Assembly: GCA_023548195.1 (NCBI GenBank)
Contig: JAJHZJ010000028.1
Span: 1,630,001 to 1,694,000, forward strand
From: Bettongia penicillata ogilbyi
Lineage: Eukaryota > Chordata > Mammalia > Diprotodontia > Potoroidae
Direction: 5' to 3'
Length of the DNA stretch: 64,000 bases
This document shows, piece by piece, positions 48,700 through 60,755 of this stretch. Under the pieces are notes generated by a model. It saw only the letters and a list, made by a program, of their open reading frames with translations, ran no database searches and had not been told where the DNA came from. Made by a program: the position numbers and the translations under genes. The first letter of the stretch is position 1; each line of letters begins with the position of its first letter.

Positions 48700-48895
48700 G
48701 TGGTATCAAAGATTTAGACCTAAAGGGGAACTTAAAGGATGAGCCTAGCCCCCTCATTTTACAGAAGAGGAAACTGAGGCACAGAAAGGTTAAGTGGAGT
48801 TAGAGTGGTAGTAAGCATCTGAAATGGAATTTGAACCTGGATCTTTCTGATTCAAGGTCTAATAACCTAGGCACTACCCTATTCTACTTGTGTGG
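48700..48895 (-). repeat. MIR-type SINE
   Basis: On plus: 'ccccctcattttacagaagaggaaactgaggcacagaaaggttaag' and 'gaatttgaacctggatctttctgattcaaggtct'. It is a reverse-strand MIR with a well-kept core. Confidence 0.8.
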
Positions 48896-49224
48896 TATTC
48901 CAAAATACAGCCATGTGTTATATGCCAAATCATGAGAATAGCTCTTCTAGTCCCAACAAAGAAGGAAACTCCCCCAGGTGCTCAGCAAAAGCATTTCTAA
49001 GGAAAATAGTATAGAAAAGGACACTCTCCCACCACCACCACTGCTACCCCTTTTGTTTTTACTTTGTAGCTCAGGATTCAAACTAATTTCTATAGCAAAT
49101 ATGATCAACATTGTTGTCAAATTACATATAAGTATTTCAATTTTTATGTCTACTGAAAATAACTGCAATACTATGTCTAACTCATTATCCATCAGCTTTC
49201 TATCCAAGATATACAACTATATAT

Positions 49225-49735
49225 CATAGCCTGAACAATAGATGTTCTTTATACACTCATATTTTCCCTTCTAGATGTTAAAGCTGACCTCATTTGGTGG
49301 TAATCTCATTAAAGAAGCAGCGGAATAGCCTAGGTGTTTACCAGACTAGAGCTCTCTAGTGTCTAGAAGGGATATTGAAACCTTGTGTTATCCCTCAACA
49401 TGAGTAATTGCCATGTCCTTCCATTTTGTAAACAGGTCATTAGTGTGCTTGCTGGAGTCTTTTCTCAGCTTTTTGGCTTCCTCATTATGTTTACCTTATG
49501 CTAGTTAAATTTCTGTAGGTTCTATCACTCATGGAATTATAAAATATTATCGCCCCAAAGGAGATAGAATCCAAACTGTACCTGGACAAGGATCCTCTTC
49601 ATGATGTACTCAGCAAGTAGTCTGGCCCTTCTTTGAAGAACATTTCTGAAAAAGAACAAATTACCTCTAAGGTACTCATTGTACTCTAATTCTTAAAAAG
49701 TTCTTCCTTACATAATCTAAATTTTCCTTCCTACA
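49225..49735. other. Unassigned sequence
   Basis: No gene or repeat recognised. Confidence 0.35.
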
Positions 49736-49739
49736 ACTT

Positions 49740-49870
49740 CCCTTCATTCAAGAAGTACTTATTAAGCATCTACAATGTGCCTACACTGTGTTAGATGTTG
49801 GGTATACAAAGAATAAAACAATCTCTACTTTTGAGGTGCTTACATCCTGATTGTGTTCTCTGGAGAACAA
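49740..49870 (-). repeat. L2 3' tail fragment
   Basis: 'gaagtacttattaagcatctacaatgtgcc' and 'gggtatacaaagaataaaacaatctctac' form a reverse-strand L2 tail. Confidence 0.75.
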
Positions 49871-49929
49871 GGTCAACACCTCTTTCATGTGTAAACTCTA
49901 TAAATACTTGAAGGTAGCTATTATTTTTC

Positions 49930-50190
49930 TCAAGTTCTTTCAGTCAGTCAATCAGCAAATTTTGATTTAAGCACTTACTATTGCCAGGGCTCTGGGAATA
50001 GACATAAATTAAAAAAAAAAAAAGGAAGACATTCCTTCCCTCAAGGAGCATACAAATTAATGGAGGTTAGGCAATCTAGAGGAGTGTGCCTGAGAAATGA
50101 ATAGATGGCTGCTCTGGGCACCCTGCTTAAATGGAAACTGTGAAAGAAGTTCTTCACCCTCCATTCAAAGGAAAGGGCTTGATTCTTTAG
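49930..50190 (-). repeat. L2 3' end, variant shared with 38525-38795
   Basis: 'gatttaagcacttactattgccagggctctggg', 'ccttccctcaaggagcatac' and 'gagaaatgaatagatggctgctctgggcaccctgcttaaatgg'. A second L2 tail of the same orientation lies just before it at 49740-49870. Confidence 0.7.
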
Positions 50191-50869
50191 ATCAGTCCTT
50201 ATATGGCCTGATTTCCTGGCTATTCAATATCCCGGTTGCTTTCCTCTGAACCCTTTCCACTTTGCCAATATCTTTCCATATATAGCAATTAGTAAATGAA
50301 CATAGTAATTCAAATGTGGTCTGATGCAGAAGTACCATGAACCTATTTCCTCCCCTTTTCTGTATGTTATGCTTCCATTAATGCAATTTAAGTTTGTGTT
50401 ATCTTTTTTTTACTACTTCTTCATACTGTTGATGTATGTTGACCTTGCCATCTACTCAAACTTCTCATTTTTTTCATATTCCCTGCCATCTAGCCATGTC
50501 TCCTGAATCTTGTATAGCTCATTTTAATCATCTTATTAATTCATTTTATTAATTTCAATAATTGTATTAATCTTATCATTTTTTCCATCTTATTAAACAT
50601 TCTTGCCAATCAAATTGTTTTGATGTCATCTATTCTTAGCTATATCTCCTAACTTTACATCATCAATAGGTTTGATAATCATATGAAATAATTGCCTTTA
50701 AAAGTAATAGAGAAATATGTTAAATTGTTTAACCTTAGATCACTAAATGAACACAGAACTCATAGTCATTCGGGTATTAGGATATGGTGATGATAACCAG
50801 TGTCTTTTCCTTTATTCTCATTTTTGGACATCAATGGTTTTTTTTTTAAACAAGTTCAGTTAGAATTAT

Positions 50870-51060
50870 TTTACATAGACCATAGATTTATGCTGGAAAG
50901 AACCTTAAAGATCATCTAGTCCAAACCTCCATTTCACATTTGAAGACACTGAGGTTTAGAGAGACTAACTTTCCCAAGGTCGCACAAGTAGTGACAGAGC
51001 AAAGGTTTGAACATAGTTATCCTGACTATAAATCTAGCCCTCTTTCCACTATATTAGGTC
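50870..51060 (-). repeat. MIR-type SINE
   Basis: On plus: 'gaaccttaaagatcatctagtccaaacctcc', 'gaagacactgaggtttagagaga' and 'cccaaggtcgcaca'. Reverse-strand MIR family member. Confidence 0.75.
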
Positions 51061-52185
51061 TATCCTTGGTAGTTTGTCTCATCTTTATTTTTTCTTCTAG
51101 TTTGATTGTGATCTTTTTGCCTTTATCTTAATAAGCTGATGGTGTCTGTGCCTAGACAACTGGTTTTACCACAATTTGCTGAAAATGGGAATAAAGAAAG
51201 AAAACGTAATTAAATATAGCAGAAATTCTTTAAGATTAAGGATTGGGTGAAAGTCTCAATAACATCATAATATTTCCATGTGCAAAATAAAGAATTAAGA
51301 AGATTATCCAAGTATTTTTATGACTCACAAAATAATCTATCTAATTTCCTTAGATAATTCAAACAAAAAAAAAAACATTTTAAGTTTGTGTATAATTCAA
51401 ATAATTTTTTTAATTAATCACATGAAATACTTTAATTTTCCACTCTGCACATGCAAACACAGCTTAAGATTGTTTTATCATGAAAAAAGGTAGGAAAGCA
51501 GAACCTATGAATTCTTCCTTCCTAGAGATCCTAAAGAACAAGCAGATTTCATTAGTTTGGAATGATTGAGGAAACCATAAGAAGGCAAGAATAAGCTCTC
51601 TGGAGGCACATTCTAGTCTTATTCTTCTTGCAATCTAATTTGATTATTTGAACTGATTAATTAGAATTTAAGTGAACCAAATTAATATCCCATATACTCC
51701 ATCTTGTATAAAATAATTTCAAAAAAAAATACTCTTCTTATTTTCTTCCTTAAGTTGGGAAGGGAGGTGAAAAAGAAATTTTAATTTCTTACTTTTATGT
51801 CCCATTAAGCTTTGTTATGTTTTATAATGTACTAAGAATAAATAGCAAATTAAATCATTACTTTTTTTGTAGGTAACATTCAATATTCACAAGTATTTTT
51901 ACTAAAAGGGAAGTAATATGCTTTGTAGAGAGTTTCTTAGCTTTCTTGAACAGTGAAACCATTACCTCCTATGAAAAACTGATTTGGTCAGTCTTTTGAA
52001 TATTTAATCCCTTATTTATTAAATAAATTAGGTATGTACATTTCTTTCTGCAGAAAACTATAGAATTATTACCAAAATTCATAGGGAGTGTAATGGTAGG
52101 TAAATAGCTAAGACCATTCCAGAAATTACATGTACTTCACAGCATTTATATATAATCTCTATTTTACTTTTTCAATTATATCCTC
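51061..52185. other. Unassigned AT-rich sequence
   Basis: No feature recognised. Confidence 0.4.
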
Positions 52186-52189
52186 TATT

Positions 52190-52525
52190 GCGAATCAGAA
52201 TGATGGAGCTGGAAAGGACATTCTAGACCACCCTACTCTTATTATGGATTAAGAAGTTGAAGCAACATGACATGGTCAGAAAAGTATTAAACTGAGACTC
52301 AGAGGAACTAGTTCTAATCCTGATTCTACCACTTGGTAATGTTAGACAAATTACGTAGATTCTCTGGGTCTCAGTTTCTCAAATGTAAAATGTCCAGGGG
52401 GTTGGTGGGGTGGAGAGGGTGCAGAGAGAATCAATGACCTCTGAGATTTCTTCCAGCTCTAAATATATGATCCTATGAAGCTCAAATATGTTAAGTGACC
52501 TTCCAAGGGTCACAAACTACTTTAG
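52190..52525 (+). repeat. MIR-type SINE nested in the end of another MIR
   Basis: The plus-strand copy at about 52265-52485 has 'gaaaagtattaaactgagactcagagg', 'ttctaatcctgattctaccactt', 'gggtctcagtttctcaaatgtaaaatg' and 'ttcttccagctctaaatatatgatcctatg'. The outer text 'ggagctggaaaggacattctagaccacc' (52205) and 'gttaagtgaccttccaagggtcaca' (52490) looks like the two halves of a reverse-strand MIR that it interrupts. Confidence 0.65.
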
Positions 52526-52536
52526 TTAATGGTCAA

Positions 52537-52690
52537 ATATATATATATATATACATATATATGTATGTATGTGTATGTATATGTATATGTATGTATGTAT
52601 ATGTGTATGTATATGTATATGTGTGTATATACATATATATGCACACACATACATATATGTACATATACATACCTATCTATATTTACTAAT
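52537..52690. repeat. (TA)n(TATG)n microsatellite
   Basis: About 150 bases of TA, TATG, TACA and CA units. The three overlapping open frames on plus (52495-52787) only translate this repeat. Confidence 0.9.
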
Positions 52691-53049
52691 TGCTATTACA
52701 GTTCTCTTTTCATCATACTATACCATTTATCAATTGTTTCTTGTCTTGATTCATCAAATAAATTATAAATACTACAGAAGAGTCTAACTTCTTTTATGTT
52801 CAAGGCCTTTAATACAATGCTATTCAGTATGTACAATGCTAGTGCAGTATGTGCAATAGGCATTTAATGCTTGAGTGATTTATAGTGACCTAAAAAGGAA
52901 GGCAGAAGAAATGACATATAGAAACCAAGCATTTGAGTGATGGTGATAAATATTAATGTTAGAAGCTAAAATTCCATTCTCTCTAATCTCAATCTCTTAT
53001 CCTTTCATCTCTCTTTCTCCTATATTCCTGAACATGTTGTGTTCCCACT

Positions 53050-53155
53050 TCGATGTAGTAAGGGAGTGTAGTAGAGTAGACAGGTCACTGGACCTCAATC
53101 AGGATTTCTTGGGTTCAAATCCTGGCTCAGACAGGGTAACTATGTGACTATGATG
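53050..53155 (+). repeat. MIR-type SINE, 5' half
   Basis: 'gtagtagagtagacaggtcactgg' and 'tcttgggttcaaatcctggctcagacagggtaactatgtgac' are the head and core start of a MIR on plus. It stops near the ERV; a matching 3' half lies at 59965-60085. Confidence 0.65.
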
Positions 53156-53261
53156 TAAGTTAGAGTAATATCTTAACTCCTTCTTCCATCCATGCAAGTT
53201 GGGCTTGTTTTTCCTTGAAAGGTATTGAGACTTTCTTTGAGACTTAGTTGGCTCAGGGGAC

Positions 53262-54022
53262 TGATATGATATTGAAATTTGATATTTACTACTCTATTTC
53301 ATTAAGGTTTAATCAAGTACTATTCTCTCTCACTATATGAGTTTAAATTCCTTCAGCCTACAACTTTAGTTCCCTAACTCACTTTTAGGAGAAGTTTATT
53401 GAAGATAAAGGTCAAACATATTTCATGGAGTGGTGAAGTCAGATATTCCAGTTGTTACTATTGCCTTAGGATATTCAAAATGCCCCTTCTCTGATTTTAG
53501 CCAATTGTAATTCAATAACACCCATATTGCTACAGATTGTATTGCTTTCTTTGCCCTTTCAAGGTTCCTCTTTTATTTCTATAAAAGAATTGCCTTGACT
53601 GTAGGGGAAAGATCTTTTGCAACTGAGGAGTTTTGGGTCCCATTTATTACCAATTTCTAGCTTTGTTAATAAGTGGATTGTGATTGGAACTTTGTTGCCC
53701 GGTTACTCTTATTCAGTTGCAATAGTTGGCAAACCACCCAAGAGGCCAAATTTTGAGACCCCCAGCCCCAGAATATCCTCTCCAAAGAACTCCCAAAACA
53801 CTTGTTATCAAGGGACTTCTTCCCTGAGGTTGGCCTTTTCTTTGGCCTCAATTCTAATTCATCAGAGCTAAAGTAATCCCAAAGGAATAATTTCACCAGC
53901 AGGATTCGAGGTTTTTTCACAAGAAAAATAGCATTCTCTGCCACAACAGTGTGAATCTTTTCCTTAGGAATAAACTGGCTACCTCTCCTGACACTAAGAT
54001 TGGCAGCAAAATTGTCTCAACA
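53262..54022 (+). repeat. ERV 5' LTR
   Basis: Aligned with the 3' LTR it shares 'tatgatattgaaattt' at the start, 'agataaaggtcaaa', a CCAAT box (53501), 'aattcaataacaccca', a TATA box TATAAAAG (53580-53587) and 'gaa.tgccttgac'. The end is 'ttgtctcaaca'. AATAAA is at 53969-53974. It is about 100 bases longer than the 3' LTR, mostly from differences in the 3' half, so the two have diverged strongly. Confidence 0.85.
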
Positions 54023-57000
54023 CTATCTTGAGCATGGTACTGCGATAGCAGTTCTGATAGCAAGGGCTACCAATAAGAATGTCATGGACTGCCAGGAGGG
54101 ACTTCCTGTTAGGTCCTCTGGGCTTCATTTAGACTCATAAGCCAAGGACCACGTCAGTGACTATGCTCCCAAAGGCAGCCATATCTACTAGTCTAGGTTA
54201 ACTGAGCCATAGCAGAAAGCAAGAGCCAAGGTACTCAGTCAAACCATGTGACCCCTTGGACAGGGACCCCCAGGAAAAAATTAGAGCAGAAAAAGAAGAA
54301 TTACTTCTCTTACATATAAGAGAAACCCACCGTGAGTAGACCAATCTCTCCTGCAGGTGTGAAAATCCCTGTGGCACCTTAAATAGAGAAGGAAATTGAC
54401 AATAAGGCTTTGAAATTGATTCCTTAAAAGAAAAAAAAAAGTATGCACACCAACTTTTGACTAAATTTTTAAGTAAGAAAATAAATCTTCAAAAGAAGAA
54501 GTGAGGTTTGAAGCAAATTTGTAATAGTAATTTCCTCTTTTGGATTCTAGAGACATAACTCAAGAACAAATTTTGAAAAATTTCAAAAATATTGTAGTTT
54601 AGATTCAATTTTATACATCACAGAAGGGGAATCTCCACATTACTGAAAAGTTCCAGTGGGGGCAACTTTCCCTGGGGAACAATGGGGTCTGGCAGTGCTC
54701 CAAGGGAAACCCCTTGTTAAAATTATTGATATATGTTGGAACTAGTGAAAACTCCCAGTTCAATCAGAAATGACAAATAACAAAATAGCACAGAATTAAA
54801 CTGTGTGCAATTTGATTTAGGGTTGCCAAAGATCAAAAATAAGATTAGCTACTGAACCTCATCCATCCTAAATAAACTATTGGGAGTGCTGGGCAGCCCA
54901 TTGTGCCCACCACTGCTCCTTAAAGGGCCCATCTCTCCATCCCATTTTATTGACTTCTGCTCTCCTATTGATTTTTTCTTACTCTTTTTCTACTAGGGAA
55001 GAAAATCAAATTCTTTAGAAAAAAAGGGAGTGGGGGACAGCCTACTGGCATCCTTCCTCTTCAGGTAAGATTTAGATATACCAAGATTAGGTCTACTTAA
55101 TCCCAAGGAAAATCCTAGGCTGAAAACTCAAATAATATTGGTTACTACCTACCTAAATAACTCTGGCTCCTTTTCAAACTTTGCTAGGAATCGCAGGGAT
55201 GATTTTTTTTTAAATTGTCATACAAAGGGGAAGTAGAGTTCCAGAATTAACCAGTTGGGAATTCAAAATTTATCTGTTGCTTTAAATTGCAAACTGCTTC
55301 AGATTTGTGTTTAGCAACCCGCCTATTGTTCATTCTTTTTGACCATGAAAGAAGATTAGCTCATCTAATCAGAGGAGTATTTGAAAGTAAATAAGATTTA
55401 ATTCAGAAGCTTTCCTACAAATTTCCATGTTTTGGTTTAGAGGTTTTGGTAACTAATAGAAACATTAGTAGGTCTTACAGGTTTGCAACTAAAAATTAGG
55501 AGCAAACTAAAAGTTAATTTAAATGACTCAAAAAAGGTGGCAAGAAATCTGGAAATAATTCAGTGAAATACTATTCTGTGGTCTGAATGTTTTTATAAAT
55601 GTTAAAACCTCTTAGTAAATTTTGAGGTACCACTCTGTTTAACAACAAAGTGAGAATAAAAACTCTGTCAAAAATACATAGATTTCATATCACTCTTTCC
55701 GAGACAGTGACATTTAATACAAGGGAAGTAGGAGAAATTTATTACTCTTATCTGTTACTTAGAAACTTCCTCAAGAAGCTTGCTACAGAGCATCTTAAAG
55801 ATAGATAAAATTTAATTTGGAAAAATGTCTATGCTATCTCTTAGGTGGACAAACTAGAGAAAAGTCAAAAGAATCATATATTATAATTATTAGGTGTTGT
55901 GTAATAAAATCTAGTGGAGGAAAATTAGTCCTATAAAAACTTCTGAGATATAATTATTAAGAAATTAAATGGAACAAAGTAAGAGAGATGTTAGATTATG
56001 AAAGAAGCAAGTCAGGTGCGGTTTGAAGGGCTTAGTTCAATGGAAGGACACAGAAGTTTTCTCTAGTTTGGTACGAATAATTTTGTTAAAGACCTTTATA
56101 AAATTTGTAGTTTAATAAGGAGCTCTAAGTTTAATAAATGTTTTCCTGTCCATGTGCCCTACCCTATTTGTTTAGGGTGAGACAAGTCTGATTAGAAAAT
56201 TTTTAAAAAGAATTTAGTTTCTCAAATGATTTAAAAGAAAAAGAAGCATTTATAAAAGGTGACGACACTATCACAAATCTTTAAAAATAAGCTAATAGAT
56301 AACTATGGGCCCACAAACTTGAAGTATGACCCTTAAGAAAATTAAAATTTTTAGGAAAACCAACGTTTTGTATTATTGAATTGTTAACATTAGTGACTAA
56401 TTTCTTTTAGTCACTAAGTTTGAAATTTGAGAACAAATTAAATTATGTGAACTTGTTTACAGTGAGATATGCTTTTTATTGAACAAATTAAAACTTAATA
56501 AAGGAATAATAAAAGCACCTATCTCTCAGGGTTGGGGATGGGGATTACATTCTTCTAAATTATTTAACATAGTGTGTGGCACATGGTAGGTACTATACAA
56601 ACAACTATTGTTTCTTCTATCAGATGTAATTACTCTACCCTGGGTTTTTGAATGGGATTACTGTGTGACATCAAATTGTTAGATTTGGAAATGTATTCAA
56701 ATGTATTGCTGTTATTTGACTTGGGGAAAAATGTTTGTATTATGCTCCAGAATATTTTTACGTTGTTGTTAGACTTTTTAATTTTTCTTGTACTTTTAAC
56801 ATCATTGAATTAGAAATCCTATTGAGTTATGAATGCAGTAGATAAAGATGTGTTTAAAATGTTAGTTTTTTATGTGAGTGTATTTTGCTGAAGGAATCTG
56901 TTAAGCCTCTTGGGACTCACTGCTTGGGTGAGATCATAAGATCCTGCCAGCTCTGCTGACGGCATATTGTAAAATTCTGAAAATAAGGTTGTTTGAGAAA

Positions 57001-58654
57001 CTAGAACTAACTCCTAGAAAAAAACAGGAAACTCACTCCTTATTGTATTCACACATGAAAGACTGTGCATTATGAACTTGCTAGTTTGCTTATAATATTA
57101 TTATATTAATAATAATAATAATATAACAAGTTTCATCTGAATTATATGGCTATCATTTATAAAAATTATGAAATATAATGTTAAAAATAACAATAAATAA
57201 ATATGTACTAAAGTTATATCTTTGAGTCAACTTAGATCTTAGAGGCAAAGATTTCAATTTTGCTTTAGGAGTGAAAAGTCAATACCAATTGGCAGTTTCC
57301 TATAATCAATATCCCTTTAAGAGTTTTGAGTCAATCATCAGGTATTGATGTAGGATAACTGAAATGTTTTCTCTGCTCTTTATTGTAGGCCATTGTCAGA
57401 TCATGAGAGAAATAATTACAACCAAGCCCTAAGCTGTAATTAGTGAAGTTTTGCTATTTGAGGTAAAATCTCATGGGACTATAATTTGATATTGCTATCT
57501 GAGTTTGATTTCAAGTATGTTTGTCTTAGGTCTCATTAAGCTAATAATCATTCAAGGGAAATGCTAAATGCTGCCCAAAGGGAGTGCAGTCAGAAAACTG
57601 CTATAGATCAATGTCTGTCCCTAGGAAAAGTTGAGGGGACAACTTTTTAAAGGTGAAAGTAGGATCCTCTTGACTTAGTTCCCCATTGCGCTGTGTTTTC
57701 CTTTTGGACAGGACATTTTCCCATCTGACTAATTCTGAGACTTGCTTGGATATCCTGTGAATGCTGTGGAATTTTACTGTTGTCTGTGAACTATGGCTCT
57801 TACCTGTAATTAAATAAAGCTAAGGGAAGTTTTTTTTTCCTCTGTTATAACTACTTCCCTCCTTTTCCTTCCATATCAATTTTCTATAATTAAAGTAAGT
57901 GAACAATAGAAACTTCACAATGCTAAATCTATTGCTTACTAGATTAATATAAAAGATCATAATTGAAGGCAAATAATATTGGATGCCTCATTATTTCAGT
58001 GATATAAAAACAATATCCTTTTAAGGGGGGAATTAAACAAGGATTATTAGAAAATATTGTCATGATTAGTAAAAGTTTGCCAAGAGGCTTTTAAATTTCC
58101 CAAGAAAGTTTTCTAATTAAAGAGAATAGCAAATTTTGAGAAAGCAACAGGATAAAACAATTCAGAAAATTTGTTTCTGATTGAGACATACAGGCTTTGA
58201 GTATGTTATGTAACAAGTTCTCAAAACTGGATCAAGAATTACATATATTTTATTATCAAGCAAATTATAGGTTCCTAATTTGATGGTGCTTCTTATAGTC
58301 CTGTTTGAGAAAATGTACAAAACTGTACATAGCCATGTTACTGTACTATATTGAGTTTTGCTACTACTAGATTTTAGCCAAAGCAAGTGATTGGGGACCA
58401 GAGAATAAGATCTACTGGGAGAAGACCAAAGAAGGAGATCTACTCCAGGACATTCAAGGGAAGATATATCCAGAGACTAGACTACTACATAAGTCATCTG
58501 AAATTCAAAATGCTGATTAAATGTACACTGAGAGTGGGATATTAAGAAGCAAAATAACTTGATGTCAAATAATGATCATTATTGCATTCCTTCAGGGGTT
58601 TTTATGCTTATGCTTACTGAGTTTCTGAAAAATTAATGCTTCTATCTTTGAAAT
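54023..58654 (+). pseudogene. ERV internal region, no recognised gag or pol
   Basis: Leader-like sequence follows the LTR. Thereafter I found only short open stretches and no retroviral nucleocapsid, protease or RT active-site motif. A pyrimidine-rich piece at about 57835-57890 and an ATT repeat (57089-57125) may be later additions. The region may be a heavily decayed gag-pol or a non-autonomous internal sequence; I cannot tell which. Confidence 0.5.
57089..57125. repeat. (AAT)n microsatellite
   Basis: About 37 bases of ATT/AAT units. Confidence 0.85.
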
Positions 58655-59035
58655 ATCCAATGCTATCTCCTCCATCCAGGCAGAAGTTAATGTTCTAACA
58701 GAAAGAGTTCTACAAAACTGTTAGAGATTAGATAATCTTTCTCCTGCTCATGGAGGACTTATACTCTTAATAATCAATCCTATTATTCTGACATTAATAA
58801 GTCAGGTGAAATTGTTACAAATACTCATGAGCTCCAACAAATCATGAAAGAAACTCACCAAATTGTAACAGAAATCTGTGGTTCAGTCAACTCATGATTG
58901 GATCCTTCCTCCTTGTTCTCTTGGATATTTTCCTGGCTAGGAGGAGGCATATTAGCCACTCTAGTTAAAAACACTTTCGTTGCTTTAGGTCTCATAATTG
59001 TTTTCTGGCTCTGTATTAACTGTTGAACTACTTGC
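58655..59035 (+). pseudogene. ERV env transmembrane-subunit remnant (broken)
   Basis: In pieces spread over more than one frame, the plus strand shows the order expected of a gamma- or D-type retroviral TM subunit: a heptad-like helix, the segment in the position of the immunosuppressive domain, an 'INKSGE'-type stretch, a second helix, a tryptophan-rich membrane-proximal part, and a hydrophobic membrane span of about 20 residues with a short tail. At least one in-frame stop within each half and one frameshift break it. It lies just upstream of the polypurine tract and 3' LTR, the right place for env. Confidence 0.7.
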
Positions 59036-59271
59036 AATACCAAGATTTTCTTAAAATTAATTATTTATGATTACTACTACTAAGTGGCTTTTGTAAATAT
59101 AGATTTAATTCAACTCTTTTGATTCTGTAATTGTTACTTTACCTTGAAAATGTAATGATACAAAGGTCATTAGGTACTGATGATTTTTATTCTCATTTAT
59201 ACCTTGGATGATTATTTATATGTGATCCTTTGAAAAGGCACACCTCTTCAAAGGATCAAAGGGGAGGGGAG

Positions 59272-59931
59272 TTATGATATTGAAATTTTACATATATTAT
59301 TTCATTTCATTAAGGCTTAATCAAGTTACTGTTTTCCTTAATTATGTGAGTTTAAACTGCTTAAGCCTTCAACTTTAGCTCCTTATTTCACTCCTGTATG
59401 TCATCTACCACTCACTTTTAGGAGTTTACTTAAGATAAAGGTCAAATGTATTCCACGAAGTGCTAACGTAAGATATTCCAAGAAATTTAAGTTGTTGCTG
59501 TTGTCCTAGGATGTGCAAAATCTCCATCTTTTGATTCTAGCCAATTATAATTCAATAACACCCACACTTACAGATTGTGTCACTTTGCCTTTTGAGATTC
59601 CCATTTTATGACTATAAAAGAACTGCCTTGACAGTCAGGAGGTAGGGTCCTTATTGCAGAGCCTTGGACCCTATTTATTATTGCCAATTGCTAGCTGTGC
59701 TAATAAGTTGATGGTGCTTAGCACAGTTTCTCTTATTCACAGATTTCAATTGACACTGAAAGGTCAGACTATTAATGACACTGTCTCATTACTGGAGTTC
59801 AAAGAAGCCATGAAGAGTTCTAGGGGCTCAGTTGCTTTGCCAGTGGTTGAAAATCATTCGATTGTTATGGTTCAGTAAACCTTTTTTGTTTACCATTGAA
59901 CAACTTACAAGTATTGCATTTTGTCCCAACA
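59272..59931 (+). repeat. ERV 3' LTR
   Basis: It begins after the purine tract with 'ttatgatattgaaattt'. CCAAT is at 59541-59545, and TATAAAAG at 59613-59620 in 'gactataaaagaactgcc'. It ends 'ttgtcccaaca'. The open frame at 59654-59878 inside it is not a gene. Confidence 0.85.
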
Positions 59932-59964
59932 CTGAACCTGAATTAACAGGATGCTGGCATGAAT

Positions 59965-60085
59965 CCATCCCTAACACCTGAGCAAGTCACATAACTTCTC
60001 TGTTCTTTACTTTTCCCTACATCTGTGAATAGATGGTAGGACTTGATGATTTCTAAGGTCTCTTCTGTCTCTAATTCTATGTTCC
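59965..60085 (+). repeat. MIR-type SINE, 3' half
   Basis: 'cctgagcaagtcacataacttctctgttc', 'cctacatctgtgaatag' and 'ggacttgatgatttctaaggtctcttctgtctctaattctatg' are the middle and 3' end of a plus-strand MIR. Confidence 0.75.
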
Positions 60086-60089
60086 ATCA

Positions 60090-60595
60090 ATTCTCTATTC
60101 TCTCTGTCTACTCTTCCAAGCTCATCATTCTTGGTGTGATCTATCTACTTTCCCTTCAAAATCCAGTCCCTCTAAGTAACCATTTCACTTGTATACTGAA
60201 CTCTCTCCTTGACTGAAACCACATGGGGAAGTTTATGATCAAGTTCACATGGTAATCAAACATACATAGTTCATGCCCCCATCTAGGATATTGCACCTCA
60301 CTGCCACAGCATTCTTCACATCCCTGCTCCCCTTTTCCTATTAAGGTTATGCTTTTGGAATTATTTGGGAAAACCAGCTAATCCAAACCTCAGACTAAAA
60401 CAGTAAAGGTTTTTCTTTTCTCCACCATATCTGATGCTTCTGGTTTGCCCTTCTTCTACAAATAAGAAAGGAAAAAAAAGATCTGTTTTTCCATCACTCC
60501 TGTAAAGCTTACAGATGAGAGCACTGTTTCTCTCCCTTTTGCCTCATGCCCCTACTGCTTTCTATCTGAGATTACCTTCCATGTGAAGTGACTAT
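60090..60595. other. Pyrimidine-rich sequence, possibly L2-clade
   Basis: Composition and phrases such as 'cctctctgtctactcttccaagctcatcattc' suit the 3' coding part of an L2-clade element, and the L2 tail at 60600-60750 follows. No RT motif was found. Confidence 0.4.
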
Positions 60596-60599
60596 ATCT

Positions 60600-60755
60600 T
60601 GTAGGCACCTAGGTATTTACATATTGTCTCCCTCATTAGAATATGGGCTCCTTGAGAACAAGAATTGATATGTCTTTCTTTGTTTTCCATAATTTAGCAC
60701 TGAGCTTGGCCCACAGTAAGTGCTTAATAAATTTTTTTGATTGAATGACTCTGAT
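60600..60755 (+). repeat. L2 3' tail fragment
   Basis: 'agaatatgggctccttgagaacaagaattgat', then 'agcactgagcttggcccacagtaagtgcttaataaat' and 'gattgaatgact', a well-kept L2 3' end. Confidence 0.85.

Larger units (their letters stand above)
53262..59931 (+). mobile_element. Endogenous retrovirus, degraded
   Basis: Two related LTRs about 6 kb apart in the same orientation bound the element. A purine tract (59258-59270, 'aaaggggagggga') directly precedes the 3' LTR. The internal part carries a recognisable env transmembrane-subunit remnant near its end (58655-59035). No gag, protease or pol motif was found by eye in 54.0-58.6 kb, which has no long open frame. 'tggtactgcgatagcag' at about 54034 is a weak candidate primer-binding site 12 bases after the LTR. 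The five-base 'actga' at 53260-53264 and 59931-59935 could be a target duplication, but it would make the LTR ends TA...AC rather than TG...CA. It cannot produce virus. Confidence 0.85.

Noticed and set aside
52495..52787. Three overlapping Tyr/Ile/Met-rich frames
   Set aside because: They translate a TA/TATG microsatellite.
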